DNA of 64,000 nucleotides from Mycteria americana (GCF_035582795.1 NC_134367.1:52483562-52547561); one strand, 5' to 3'; shown: positions 24,601-39,600, counted from the first letter of the stretch. Translations and numbers: made by a program. The notes: generated by a model from the letters alone, not told the origin.

Positions 24601-27600
24601 ATTTGTATCTGTGTTTTAAAAGTTAGAGGGGATGGCTTTTGTTACATCCTCTTCTTACAGTCTGCTTGTTATAATAGGCCTATTGCTGATCCTGATGTTA
24701 AATTACTCATAATAAATAATATTGAATTATAATTATTGGTTACTTCAATCCAGTAATACTTCTACTTTAATTAATTTTAAATTGGAAAGCTAACTAGATG
24801 AAAGTGCATGTTTCTACTACTATTTTTAGTACCGCTAAAGTGCTGAAAATGTTCTAGTACCTGAGGGAAGACAACAGAGGAAGAAAGTGTGCATTTCTGG
24901 TCCCTTCATCCAGAAAAGGATGCATTAGAACTGCAAAAAGTTCAGAGAAGGGCAGCAGGGCTGAACAAAGGTACTGCTTCTGTATGAGGAATTATTGAGG
25001 AGGCCAAAACTGGAAAAGAGATGACTGAGGTGAAAAGTATGAGAGAGACCTATAAAATCATTAAATGGCTTGGAGAGGGGGTTGAATACTCACTGCCTCT
25101 TCCAGTACAGCAGCTATAAGCTAATTAGTAGGAGCTGGGCTCAAAACAAACAAAGGGATGCAGTTCTTCATCCAACATGTAGTAGGGCTATTCCCATGCT
25201 GGGGGATGTTGTGTATGCAAGAAGTGTATACCGTTACAAGGAGAGTCTGGACAAGTACTTGGAAGAGATCCATTGAAGGAAAGGGTGCCAGTAAATACAC
25301 GGATTTCTTCAAGCTCACAAAGTCTTCTGACCTGAAAATAGTTGGCTGTTGGGAGAGTGCAGAAGTAGTATCATGTACACTTGTCCTGTTCTTACTTTCC
25401 ACTAGGCGCCAAGTTATCGTAAAGCTGATGTTTTCTTTTGTGGGGAAAGTGGATAGATTAATCAAGATATTTTCTTACTAAAAATACATTATCAGGTAGC
25501 AGGTAAGCATGACAGTGTTGTTGATAGTTTGTTGTTCCACAAAGGGAAGGGAGCCCACTTGCCAACAGCCAGGGCTAGGAAATATCTTCCCTCCAGCGGT
25601 GGTCACTGTGAGAAGCAGGACATATGTAATAGTTTTGTGGTGTTGTCAGCACTTGCACCATGAGAGTGGAGGTTCGGTACTTCTACTTGTCCATTCCATC
25701 ACAAGAGTGGACTTTCATGCAGGGAGGAGTCAGGCCTTGTGACTTCTGCAAGATTTTGTCCACTCATTGACTTGTTGATATAGATGCAGCTCTTGTCAGC
25801 TTCCTGCTGGTAGTTGCCTTTTCTGTATGGAAAACAATAAAGCCCTGTTCTCCTTTTTGTCTCTAAGATACAGCAGGTTTCTCCACTCATGGCGGAAGCA
25901 GATCTTCGTGAAGCATAGCTCATCCATCCCATCTGACTCTGTAGTAACTGCACTGGCTAAGCACGTACCATCCTGGTGCATTGGTACTAATTTTCTATGG
26001 ATGTTTTTTGCCTTAATCAGCTTCATAGTGAGATTTAAGGCAGTTAAAATCAGTAGTAGGTACAACCTTTTTTGCCTCTGTGATGTGTCCTATGAGCAAT
26101 GCACGTGGCTTCCAGAGGAAGGGGGGTGTACCTCCCTCCTGTACAGGAACACCAGTGCTTCCTGCTGCTAGTCAGGCCTCACACAGGCAGAGGCTCTTCT
26201 TGTCAGTTGTTCCAGCCTACTTTAAGGAGAAATAGAGCCCACCTGAAGTAAGGCCTTAGGTCTTTCTGCTCTGTAAGAGCATCTTGCCGCATGATGGGTA
26301 GCTCCAGGACAGTTGTGTTGACTTTGGTTGTCGTGGGGTATGAATCTATTGAGAACTTGAGGCACTAGTTATGAATCGGCCGTAGAGACCGCTTCCCCAG
26401 TGTGGCAGTGCCCATAATACTGGGCTAGGCAGGCTCTTCATCTCTTTGGTCGTAAAGCCATCAGTTTTGTGAACTGGACTTCTTAAGCATTTATGGTTAA
26501 CACAGCGAGCAGAAACCTAGAATATGTTTAACTAATGGAAGTTTGATGATCTACAGCTCCTCTGCTGTTATGTATCCAGAAAATGGCTAAGTAAGGTGTG
26601 TTTGTTAGTGGTAGCTTTTATGTGTGGAGTGAATTATGTTAATTAAGAATATAACTTGAAAAAGTCAAATACAGAAGCTAATTTACTTGGTCCTTAACAC
26701 CAGTGCATTACAAATATTTGTTCAATGTTTTAATAATGCTGGCTTTGATTTGAAAGTGGAGGCCAGCATGCATTTCAAGTCCTATAACATAGTGGTTTCC
26801 TTTTTTTCACTCTAAACCTCTTATTTTAGGATTCTTCCTAAGTTATAGTATGCTAGACATTGCCAAAAGCAATTAATTTTCCTACAGCTTCTACTGATAT
26901 GAAAAAATCAGCCTAAGATTGCTCATAAAGTATTTACCTTCACTAGTAAATTAAAAATGCTGAAGGAAATTCAGGAAACTGCACATTCTATGAAGAAATC
27001 ACTTTCACAGGAGATGTTGCAGATACAAGCTTTGCTTTTGATAAGGACATTTGCTGTTTGATCTCCATCAGTTCAGGGTGAGACTTGGGTGGGAGCAGAT
27101 TTTACGATATTTATCTACAGTGTCTCGTTCACTGGTTTTGAGGAGAGAATACTCAACTGGGTTGAAATCGGCTAGGCTGGCCTAGCTGATGTGATGGCCA
27201 AGCTCATGTGAGCTTGGAGGGTTTGTGTTGTCTTTAGTGTGGGAAGGGGTTGGAAGTCTCAGGTCCATTTTTGTGTTGAATCTAGTTTACCTTTGGCACT
27301 ACACAGGTGTCCAGAAAAATACTACTTCAGGAGAAGAAGTAGACTTCAGCCACATTTCTTGATGTTCTTTAAAACTTAATCCCTGCCCAGCTATGGAGAG
27401 GAAAGATACAAAGTCAGCGTGTGACCATTCTGTAGCAATGATGAACATTGTGACTTGGGGGGTGTTATTTGTTAGGAATGTTATTTGTAGGAATGTTTTG
27501 GCTTCTTTTAATATGGTGGGTTTTCCTGTGTTCTTTGACACAAAATATCTTGTAGAGAATACATGTTTAGAACTTGTCATTGTGCAGGATGCTGGGAATC

Positions 27601-30600
27601 TAGCCTAGTTCAACAAAACCATTAAACATATACTTTTCTTGCTGATTTATTTTTATTCTATTTAAGTTAGTGGGATGGACATTTACTGTTAAAAGTGTAT
27701 GAATGGGTAGAATGGCTAAAAGCTGGTTACAACCAAATCTTAATGTTGGGACTTCACTGTAAATGCCATTCATCTCTTGGTAATAAATCTGAAAATCTTT
27801 GAAATGAGATAATACTGTGTATTTGACAGCCCAAGTGATTTATGCAAGAATGGGTAAGTGACAAATTGCTTAAGCCTCTGTGGCTCATGGGATGGGGTCT
27901 TAATTTACCACATTTTAATTTAATGGATAATTAAAACTAATTAAATCTTATGCAAAGCAGGCTGCCCTGTTTAGCTATTTGGCTAATTAGTAATGAATTT
28001 ACATGGGGAGAAGGGAACATTGTAGGTTTATTATCTAAAATGTCCAGGAAAAAAAAAAACATATAGACATCACAACTCTTTGCTTGCATGATGTGAAACT
28101 GGAAAACTCTGACTTTTGCTTTGTTGTGACAAACTTAATGTTTAGAGAAACACTTGAGATCTAAGTGTCAAATTCTGCTTCTAAATGCATAAATGGCTCT
28201 CGTTAAACTTGCAGATAGCCACATATTAGCACAGTGGGGATTACCGAATTTGTTGAAATTTAAAAGTATTGTAGATTAAAAGGATTGTGAGTTGCCTTAA
28301 TATTATATTCTTTCTAAGGACAGAATTAGCATCCAGTGTTGCAGACCATGCTGCAGCTTGTTTCTTTTATTTAAGGTTTTGCTTTGATGCTTATTACAGG
28401 GATTTGGCCTGTGTTTAATTCAAAAATGTTTTGGTCTTGCATACATATGAAAGAAAACTTCTAGCAAGATTTTTTTTTTCCTTAATTATTGAACTATTTT
28501 GCATTCTATAGATCAAGTACTTCTCATAGATGGTAACAGTTTTGTTTTATGGCATTCAGGTAGGGTTTTTCCGAAGAAAAACAGGACTGTGGCATGTTTA
28601 AGGAATCCGTAAGAAGGAAAGCTAATCTGATTTACTGTATTTATAGTCTAAAATCCCTTCTATTTCCTGTGCTCTTTCCTATGCTGACTTTTAACTGGCC
28701 AAAGGGCCTTTATGGTAGGACTAAAGGAGCACACCTTTGTAGGAGTTGGACATTCTGTGATCTCTAGGGAGTTATAATGAAGCACCTGCTTGTCTACACT
28801 TAGCGTCAAAAGCTTCTTTCTGTCTCAAGACAGAAAGATTCCTTAGGAAATGCTAATACTCCAGAGTACAGCCCTGAGTGCCATTCTCCTATGATAGTCT
28901 GATGCTGTGTTGTAGGATGAAAGAGGCAAAAAGAGAGCATTTAAGTACCAAAGTATTCTTTTACCTAATCAAATCATATCTGAACTGTAAATCAACCTGG
29001 TACTGCAAGTAAGTAGACATCAAACAGACAAACCCAACCAACACACCAAGTAGTTCGGTGATAAGACATCATCTGTTTCTTTTTTGCCTTGCACTAAGAG
29101 TGATACCTGTGTCTGTCTCAACAGACACCCATTTACCATTAACCCATCTACCAAACTTCAGTGAATCTATAGACTGAGCAATTTCAGTGTTTGGCTGTCA
29201 TTTCTGTTAAGTTGTATAATCTGAATCTTTTTGAGGCTGAATTAGGTTGTTCATTTTTTCTATACAGGTCATATTTTCTTAGACCTCCGATCATTCTTGA
29301 TCTTCTCTTTTAGACCCTTTTCAGTAGCATGTGTCTTACCTGATATGTGATGCCCAATGTGGCCACTGTATTTCAGTTGTGTGGTTGTTACCAGCGCTGA
29401 GAAAAGCAGAGGGGTGACATGTAGAGCTCAAGTTTGCAGCTCCATTGTATTATGTCTTCCAAGAAAGCCATATTCAGTAAAACACAACTTCCTAAAACCT
29501 TAATTCTTCTTTTCCAGGTTATATGGGATGTATCACCTTTAATGGTATTACTGGATGCCATAAAGCCCGTATTTATACAATTTCCAAGTTGCAGCAAACA
29601 CAAGCTGCTTCTCTGCCAGCCGTGCAGCTGAACTTTAACTTTCTCTGGAGGAACACTGTGTCTGTTTAAATTGACAGCATCTTGACCCCCCTTTTTATGA
29701 TTCCTGTGCCTTTGTGAGTGGGAAGTGACCTAAGGTAATACTTAGCCCATCAACGAATTCACAGATGCCCTCCTCTTTCAGCCTAGCTACTGATAGTCTT
29801 CCATTCCACAGAGCCACTTGTGTCACATTTGGGACATAAGCTACGTGATGAATTGCTCACCTCAGGCTTTTAGATAAATTAAGATATGTCGTGTGTGACC
29901 AAAGGAAAATCTACAGCACAGCAGAGGGATGTGATCCCTTAGATTACCTTATCTCAGTCACAGCTCTGCCAGACCAGTGCTCCTGTGATCCCTTCCCTGT
30001 TCACTATAGCTATGGCAAATGCTTCTAGAATGCATGCAGGGAAGTTCTGTTGGCTGTTGCCAGCATAAAGGGACAGAGTCGTAAGACCTGTATGTTTACT
30101 TCTTTCGCTTTCTGGGTCTTACAAAGATGAGTTCTGCTGAAATGGTCTTCTGGTGATGCATGCAGTTGTACCCAGTGATCTCCACCATGTGCAGAGGTTG
30201 CTGATGAGTTCTTTCCTCTCAAAAAAAAAACAAAACCAAAACCAAAACCCACCTAAAACCACAGCACCCCAATGCAGATAGCTTGCCAATTTCTAAAATG
30301 ATTGATGGGCTAGGTTAATATTTTTAATGTTTCCACTACCTACCAGAGTCTAGTAGTGCCGTACAAAATGGCATTGATCGAATGTTGACCAAAGGATAAT
30401 TTGTCTGCTGCAATTTGAACTCTTGCTGTAGACGAATGTTTCAGAATATGTTGTGTCAATACTTTATTTTCCTATCAAGATTTTGGTTCTTTAAAATACT
30501 GAGAAGGTAAAGTGGGGAATTGGGACACGTTCAAATTATTGTATAGTTTAAAGCGAAACGGCATAGTGAAAAGATAACCGTTATATGCCTCAGCAGCATA

Positions 30601-33600
30601 TTAACAGATCATCATTTGATGCCCAAATATATGAAAGCATGAATAAGGCTGGAGGTCTTGGGGAGTGTAGCTCTGATAATATAACATGTGCTTCAATTTC
30701 AAGGCTCGGTAGTTTTCACACTGAAAGACTATGCCTGTGGTGGTCTAGGAGTGAGCATATTGTGTGGCTTCCAAGTGACTCAGCACTGTTCCACCAGCAG
30801 CGAAGTAGAACCAGAATTGCTATAATCGTCCAGCAGAGGATCGGCTTTCATGGCACAATCTGTTTCTTTTCTCAATTACCGAGCGGCATATAACAGGACT
30901 TAACAGGGAGAAAAGAGGAAGAAAAATAGCAGAACTGAAAAATTCTTGGCATTTTTGCAAAACTGGATTTTTCTCACTTTTTCTGTTTAAAGACCAGGAA
31001 AAAACCTGTTTCTTAATTTCAAGTAAACTGATAACTGTTTAAATGTCACTGACAGTTGATCAGATAAATTTTGCCATATTATGAATCATATTAGTTTTTA
31101 TTTTCTCAAATTATAAGGTTGGTGGATAAGATGTGAAGTCTAGCCGGCAGAGGAAGCTGTATGATGTGACTTGAAAGAGTTGTCTATGGAAAATGTCCTC
31201 AGGTCATGGAGCTGTGAAAGGAAATATAAGTGTGTAGGTAATACAGGTTAGGAAATGGTTTTGATATGCTCCTGTTCTAGCTGGGGATGGGGGAGGCGAT
31301 CTGGTTTTGTTGCTGAATGACTGGCTTAGGCCTGCTGTACTGTTCCCAGGCAAGTTCATAGCGTATGAAAGTCAGGGCAGTGAACGTACCGGTAGCTGTT
31401 GTCATCCAAGCCCAGTGAATTGGAAAGGTTGTGTGATGAGAGAAACGAGGTCAGGCCGAGAATTGGCAGCGCTAAGGGCTCAAGCAAGAGCAGTGCAATG
31501 GCTGGACCTGCCTGTTAAAATAATTGATACACAGTGAGAGTGAAGCTTTCTAGTTGGACTTAACAATTCTACTAAGACAGTTGTCTTAGTAGGAAAACAA
31601 TTGATGGGATTACTGAGATCATTCTCTTCTTTTTTTTTTTTTTTCTTTTTAACCACACTTTTTTTTTTTTTGGAGCAGTTTTAACCAAATATAATCGGGC
31701 AACAAGCCAAAGATCTTTAGGTACTGTTTTTCTTTTCTGTGTTCTAGGAAACCAGGTTTTAAAACCTTTTAAGTCTTCCATGCCTAAGCAAATTTATTTG
31801 TAATTTACCTGCTGTTGAATTGGGGAGAAAAAAAGCTTCTGGGCATGGCATGTCAGAGAATAGCTAACGATATTAAATAAGTAAAGAACATGCCATTTTG
31901 CTCTTTCAAGATACTGTAATACAAAGCAAGATTGAGTTTGTTCGAGGTAATTTTCTATTAATGAAGTGACTGCTAAAATTCAATCCTCTATTGTGCCACT
32001 TCCTTCTGTGAGTTGCAAATGCTTTTGGATCCTGTTATAGGTGAGCACTGATTAAACACTGATGCTAAGATAGCTTTTTCAGTATAATTACTAGGGATAT
32101 TATCAATATACTAGCATGTTGTAAATCCCTTTCAAATGCATTTATTCTAGAATAAAGATGCAGGAAGCAATACCAGTAATAATACCGCAAAATAACATTC
32201 TCCTTCATTAACTGAGCCTTTTGGGGGGGGGGGGGGGGGGAGTAGCGTCAATTTAGGATCAATGTAAATGAGCCTTTGTAGAGCTCTGAAACCAGCTCTT
32301 TTTGAGCACTGCCACCTAATCAGCCTTTTTCTTTCCCATCTTCTCTGTCTTCTGCTTCAGCTGCATGTGCCCTTCTGAGTTTTTCCCTTTGAGTTGCTTG
32401 AAGTTATTCTTTTGGTTAGCCCCTCTTTCTTGTCCCTTCATCTATCGAGTTAAATTTTTGTCACAACAGGCTTGGAAGTGTGTTTAAATACTGAAGCTGA
32501 ATTACATTTATACCTTTTGGTAAAAACTTGGAGATAAGGGATCGTTGGATTCTCTGAAACTCATTGTTATATGTATGTTAGCACTAATGTCTAATATTTT
32601 TTTCCCAACTACCTTTCAGAACAGTTACTTGTGACTTCTGCCTCCTACCTTTTGTAGAACTGTAGTTTTCGTACTTTTATGGTGACCATTTTACTTGGCT
32701 GCTCTTAACAAGGTCTGGCTTTCAAACATCCTCAAAAAGAAAAAGCTTGCCTCCAATCTTGCTACTGTTTTTAAAATGTGTGCATGAAGTCTTTAAAAAA
32801 AGTAATAATACACATGCAAAATTCCATGTGTATCTTCTCAGTAAGGGCCTGACATTGGTTTTGCAATCAATATTTTTTTAAAAATAGAAACTGGCCAAGC
32901 TACTCTTCTCCTTTCATAGTGCTGAAAGTGTCAACTTGAACTATAGCCCTAATTTGGTCTGAAGTGGGGTAATGTCATATATTTAAAAGTCTGTATGTGA
33001 AAAAAGGTTTATTAATATGGCTGTTTTATTTCAGGAAGATGTGGAAACAGGAGTTCACCTTGATCCTGCTATCAAGGAAGTTCAATACAATCCCACTTAC
33101 GATACTATGTTTGCACCTGAGGTAAGAAGCAATATTGATCTTTAGAGCAGAAATGCCTTTGGCTTAAAGGGTAGAGGTTCTATAAATCTCATGTGAAATT
33201 CATATAAGACACATCTTCTTTGGATGCTTACTGTATTTTGGAATCTAGTTTAGTCAAATTGAAAAAATATTCTACACAGGTGTGTTGGTATTTTTAATGC
33301 TTGAATTTTAATATTCTGCATAAAGCTGTTCTAAGAAGAATCTTAAAGTCTGTCAGAATTATAGCTATGGAAATTAAAAATCAAGATAGGAAAATAGCAT
33401 TATAAAGATGCTGAGCAAAACATGAACTGCATTAAAGTAGTCTCTTACTATTTTCACATTTTTGCTATTTACTTATTGTGCTACTTAGAACAAAATGAAT
33501 GGTTGTAAGTCTTGCAGGTATATGGCTTCTACAAGGAGGATTTAAAATTAAAATCCAAGTACATTCAGTATAACTATTCACATCACCGTTAAGTATTTTA

Positions 33601-36600
33601 GTAACTTAAGCTATGCTAAATGTGTTTAGTGAAAAAACATTTTAGGCTGAATTTGGACTGCCTGGTGCCATGTGAAGCACTTTCTATTTTATTATAACTT
33701 ACAGGCTATCTGAAAGATAAAAATAGCTGTTCAAGCATTTAACTTTTTTCAGTATTTAACTTCTTTGTATAGTTTGTCTTCTGTTAGACCAGGGGTTAGC
33801 ATTTTAGGTAGACAAAGGCTGCAATCTGAAACTTCTACATTAGTTATGCTTTATGTTTAGAAAACCTTTTGTGGAACCACATAAATGGGCCTTTTCATAG
33901 CAAGCTTGCATTTTGCAACATACCAAAGCCATGAAGTGTGTGAGCAAAAATACTGATTTAAACTTACTACAGTGTTACCTTGTGTAAGTGTTTTAGTTAG
34001 GGAAGCCTAATGTGGGACAGTCTCAGGTGTCCGTAAATATGGCTGACAAGCATAAAGGTTACAAATAAATTTAGTTTGATATTAGTCTCAGTGTATTGCA
34101 TTTGTTTGTATTCACTGTTCTTTTCCCTAACCATGGTATGGTCAGGAAGACTGGCATTTGTCATCTTGCAAGCAGAAAAGCAAGGGAGAGTTTCATAAGT
34201 GTATTTCCTGAAATAATACCACAAGTCCCCAGCTGCTTTTTAAATTCACTAAAGTATTGTTGGCAGTGTACTTTCCATATTAAGTACACGAGTTTAGTAG
34301 GACCTGATATCTCTTTCTTGATATCTCCCCCTTACAAGGAACAGTATGTTGTGGTTTTGTCTTTTGAATGCTTGTACCGATCACATACTGAATGCAGTGG
34401 TTTGTGTCAAGTGTTTGATATTGATTTGTCCTCTGTACCAGTAATACAGGCTAGAAAGTTCAATCATGAAGCAGGCTGTTCAAAGCAACTGTGTAAGCGA
34501 TCACTGTGGAAAATAACAGACTAAGAAGCTTATTCAGTAGTCATAAATATAAAGTTGAAGTGATTTTGTGTTACAGTTTTTGAAAACTCTTTTTTTTTTC
34601 CTGTGTTTTTTTTCCTGAAAAAGTATACACACATAAATAAGAAATTAGTAATTCTGATATCTTTTAACATTGTTGATGTAGTTCGGACCAGAAAACCCAT
34701 TTAGGACTCAGCAAATGGCTGCACCTAGAAATATGCTTTCTGGATATGCAGAACCAGCTCACATCAATGATTTCATGTTTGAACAACAAAGAAGAACATT
34801 TGCAACCTATGGTAAGTTCTTAACAGTGGAATTCACCTCCACCTTTATTATGCCCAGGTTGGACAAAATAAGTTGTTCTCTATACAACAGTGAATAGGAC
34901 TGCAAGTTCTGTAAATTGCTTTTTAACAGACTTACTAAAATGGGGATAGGTCTTTGGATGAGCATCCATATGACTGGAGATCATGGTATTGATTAGGGAA
35001 ATCTCATTTTGTAATTCCCTTTGAAACTGTAATCAAGTGTATGACCTCCTACGAAACCCCTCTTAATTAATCCTTCCATTAGTTGCATCAGTGTAGAAAA
35101 CACAAATCAAAATTTCACACTTTTAATATGACAAATAACTGTAGATCTGTTATGCAAATAGATTCTTTCATGTGATTCTAACTAGAGGTAGCTCTCTCAA
35201 AACCAAAAGGAAGCCTTACTGAGTTGTCACATTCTTCAGAGTGGTTGCCTCTAGATACAAGCTAAATGAACAGGAATCGAAGAAAGTTGGAATACATTAC
35301 TAAAATATTCTTAGCAAAGATAGACCCAAAGAACTCTATATTGCTGGTCACTATAGTTGCTGCTTTCTTATCTTGAAGAACTTTTCACTTGTAAATAGTT
35401 ACATTTGAAAAATGAAACATTTGCATTTTGGAGAGGCCTGAGCTTCAAATAGACTTTTTATGGCTCATAAGAAAAATGGGGGTTTTTAATAGGGAAAATG
35501 TGGAAAGGCTATGGATTCTAAGCATTCTTTCGGACGCATTTGAAAGAACAAAACTGCCATGTATTTACATATAACAGTGGTTAATTTTTCTTCTGTGTTT
35601 CATTGTAAGCTTTCATTTCTGTTTTAAACTTGACTGCAAGTGCTTGTCTTGCAAATATGAATCTTTGAAGAATATAAAGTGATACTTCATCTGAAAATTC
35701 AGTCTATTAGGCAAGTTCTGATACTTCCTGTGTAAGCTTAGTGTCACAACACTGAACTTTTTTCACAACAGACTTGTGTCTGTCTTTATTTGTATTTACA
35801 TTGAAAATACTACTCCCTGCAAACTGTCATGCCTCAAAATCACCTCCCTACACACGAGTCCCCTTAAATTCATTAGGGCTTTATGCATGCGTGAATTAAC
35901 TTGCTGCATTCTGTGATGGACGAGATTGGGACTTTATTGCTAACATCTGTGGGAGCCATGTATTACAGTGAAACCTGGAAGAAAAAATTACCTAAAATGA
36001 GAGACTATAACATCCTTAGTTTCTCTTTGTATTTGGGTTTTATTAGAGGTTTTCTTGTAAATGTTAAAAATTGAAATATATTTAAGACAGGTTCTTTTCT
36101 TTTACACAGCTTTAGCTAATACATACTTTTCACTGAGTTGTTAGGATGTGGAATATAAGCAAAATGCCAATATTAAGAAATGGATGTCTAGTTCCATAGC
36201 ATAACTTTAACTTACTTGACTGCAATTTTGATGTTAGAACTTGACAGGCAGTGCAGGTAGGAGCCTGTTCAGGATCTGAATAGACAGATTAGATTTTGTT
36301 CTGTGAAATTAAATGTTGAATTGTGTGGGTTGTGCATTTTTGTGTGTGTGTAAAACAGATATTGGAAAAAAGGGTCTGTAGGCATATAGTGTTTGGTTTG
36401 GGGTGTTTTTGTTTGTGGAGTTTAGTTTGGGGGAAAGATAGAACTAGTAAGTCTACTCAAAGCTCCTGCTATTGGTTTATATCCTCAGTGTACAGCAACT
36501 GCCTTGAAAGCTGTATTACAAGAGAGTATAAAAATACATTTTTAAGACTGATAACATTGGCAACTGTGCAACTATCGTATTCAGCTTTCTAGAAATGTTC

Positions 36601-39600
36601 AATAGAAAATGATCTGGGTACAGTGAAGATGGAGCTATGAAAAGACTGAGATAGGCAATTTAAACTGCAAGAACAAGCACTGAGAAGCTGAAGTTCAAGC
36701 TAGAAGATGCAGTAAATGAGCATGATATCCTGGCTCACTAGGTGTGTTAAAAACAGCACTCCTTTAAGCTGTCAAAAAGTTGTCTATTAAAAAATTCAAT
36801 ATTCTCTTTTCCATTTGGAAGGAGGTAATAAATATCTTCTCAGAAAAGATCAAGTATAAAAACATAAGTATAATTGCTAGGCATAAATCTAAGTCATATG
36901 TGTTTTTAATGACTAAGTCATAACGTATTGGAAGAACAGAGAGTAAACCTCTTAATTAAAAGCTGCAGATCTTGAGACCTCTGGCCTTTGTTAGGCTGTT
37001 TAGCACCATTGTGCTAAGGCAGGAGGTCTCAAACAAATCTGCAGTGCTTAGCATGTAGATAAGCAGTGGCTATAAATGAAGGATGAGTGTGGTACAAGAC
37101 AGAGAGGGTGGTAAATGAGATAATGTATCCAAAACAGCTCAACTGCTGCAGAGTCTTTAAAAAAAAAAAAAAAAGCTTTATAGATCATCTTGAAAGTGAA
37201 TACATATTTCAGTGAGAAAGCTATATATTAATCACAAACGAAACCCAAGTATTTTTTGGCAAACAGTCTTTCTCATCTACTTCTCTTGCAGTAAATATTT
37301 ACTGTCAAAGTACTTTTTCCTTGTGATGCTTCGATAGCTCAGAACATCCATGCTGTCATTGACTGAGGGTCCTTCCAGTCCTTTATCCTATTAGACAGGT
37401 AGGCAGCAATGGGTACCTAGTGAGGAGAAGAAGAAAGAAGCAAGTGAATAGTGATACATCTGAATACTTTTTTTCAATATGCAATCTCTCAACCAAGGGC
37501 AATGTCTCTATATGTATTAATTTTCAATGAATTTATCGGTTTTGCTTGGTTTTTATTCTTGACAAATTTGTCCAGCTGCTTCTTGAACCCATATAATTTT
37601 TCTGTGTACATAGTAACCTATTGCAGGCAGTTCTGCAGCTTACCAGCACCTTGTGTGAGGAATTACCTCTGTTTTGAACTTGTGGAACTTAACAGCCTTC
37701 TAGTTTGACTTGATATCCCATACCCTCTTCTGTTGGAAGACACAATGAGCAGTCATTTCTCAGTCACCATTTCTGTGTCATGCCTTATTTTATAGATCTT
37801 GGCCATAACTTCATTTCAGTCTGCTTTTTTTCCACCTGAAAAGATCAGGTCAATCTTCTTGTTCCTCTGTTGCAGCTTTTCCATGCCTATGGAAGTGCCT
37901 ATCTCTGCTAGTTCCACTGTATCATTCCCAAGATGAACAGTGAAGCTGTGCATAGCGTTTAACATGTAATCTCACTGTGAATTTGTTCTGTGGCTTAATA
38001 AAGTGAGAGGCTTTTTCCCTTCAGTTTCTAAGAATTCTTAACATTGCGTTTTTCTCTACAACTGTGAGTAATTTTGTAAAAGCTACTTGCTCCCTTTTTC
38101 CAGGTCATTTATCAATATGTTGAACAGCACGGGCCTGAGCATGGATCCACCAGCAACTTTCCTGTGCTGTGGAAACCAACCATTTATTCTTGCCAGTGTC
38201 TTAATAACTTTTAATCAATTGACCATGGGGTTTTTTTAAAGTGTCTTTGAGGCACCCTGTAATCAGTCTACCTCGGTTTCGTAAAGGTATCCAACATCAA
38301 CCAAGCTTTGCTCATTCACATGATTGTCACCTCAGAAATATTCTGGAGGTTTTGTCATTGTAATTTACCTGTACAGAAAGCTGTGTTTGCTCTGCTGCAA
38401 TATATAATGCTCATCCAAGTGCCTACTTGTTGTTTTCTTTATTATAGTTTCTAGTGCTTGAAACTTCTAACCATACAAATGTCTGGCTGGTTGACCTGTA
38501 GTTCCCCAGATCGCCTCTGAAGCATCTTTTGAAAGTTGGCATCGTATTTGATATGTTTCATTTCTGTCATATTGAGGTGATATTAGGCAAGTTTTTGCAC
38601 TGTGGTTCAGCTTTAGATCTCTTGGATGACTACCATGCGGTCCCGGTGTTTTGTTACCACTTATTTGACTCTTTAGTCTCCTGACATTTCACTTTGAGGT
38701 AGATATTTTGTCACATTACCCATAAAGAAAGGTTCTGGCACAGGAGACTCTACCTAAGCTCCTCCATAATGATCATGTGTTTAAAAAAAAACCTCACTGA
38801 TGCTCTCTTTTCATTCCTTGATCATCTGTTGGCCTACATGCTGTCTGGTATGCTTTCTGCCCCTGCAGTTTTTGACAAAGGACAAGTGTTGGTTTTTATA
38901 CCTTATGTGATTTGCTCCTCGCTTGGGGGTGGGGGGGTGGGGGGGGGTACCTTACTGTAGTCTTTACTTTGTCTGCTAGAGTTTGGTTCTTTGTATTTTT
39001 CACATTTGGATGCAACTTCAGCTCTTTGAAGATTAGTTCCTTATTTCTAATAGTTTCTCTTTACATACTGTTCAGCTGTGCTCACTTCCTTCTGGTCTCT
39101 TTAAAGTCTTCTTTTAATAGCTGGCAGGCATTAGTTCTTTTTCTCCTACATGGTATCTTTGAAGTGTCCCTGCATTTGGAAGAGGCTTTACCCTTTGGTG
39201 CTCACTTTTTGTTCCTTTTTAAAATCTTCTTTACTTAATATAGCCGTCCTGTTTTGAGATTGAGATCATTGTAGTAAATGTTTTTACGGCTTGCTTTGCT
39301 TCCTCAACAATGTTGATTTATACTGCATTATGGTCATTGTTAAAATGTGTATCCTTAGAAAAAAATGTCTTAAAATCAAGTTTCCTGCGCTGCTCAGTTG
39401 GCTTTCTTTCATGTCAGTCTCTAACACGACTGCTTCATGGTACAAGTACATTGTGTAAAAACGCTGTTTTCATCACATCTTGGTGTGAGATTTGCACAGT
39501 CTGCTACAAGGAGGTGACTAAAATATGTCATTATTACTGTGCTTCTTTCCCTAGCACCTGTTTAATCTCTGTTATCATTTCATGGTTATTGCATCTCTGG

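Larger units (their letters stand above)
21662..33034 (+). other. CDC40: CDC40 intron 1 (11.4 kb)
   Basis: GT-AG intron, phase 0. Holds the right edge of the CpG island, a solo LTR, two ancient CR1-like LINE pieces, several palindromes, an A/C-rich tract (30221-30250), two poly-T runs (31630-31644, 31659-31671) and an 18-G run (32223-32240). No other exon was seen. Confidence 0.9.

Noticed and set aside
37004-37013. TAGCACCATT inside the 82-nt hairpin, equal to the first ten bases of miR-29
   Set aside because: It lies in the loop and is itself half of a small palindrome, and the following bases do not match miR-29. A coincidence.
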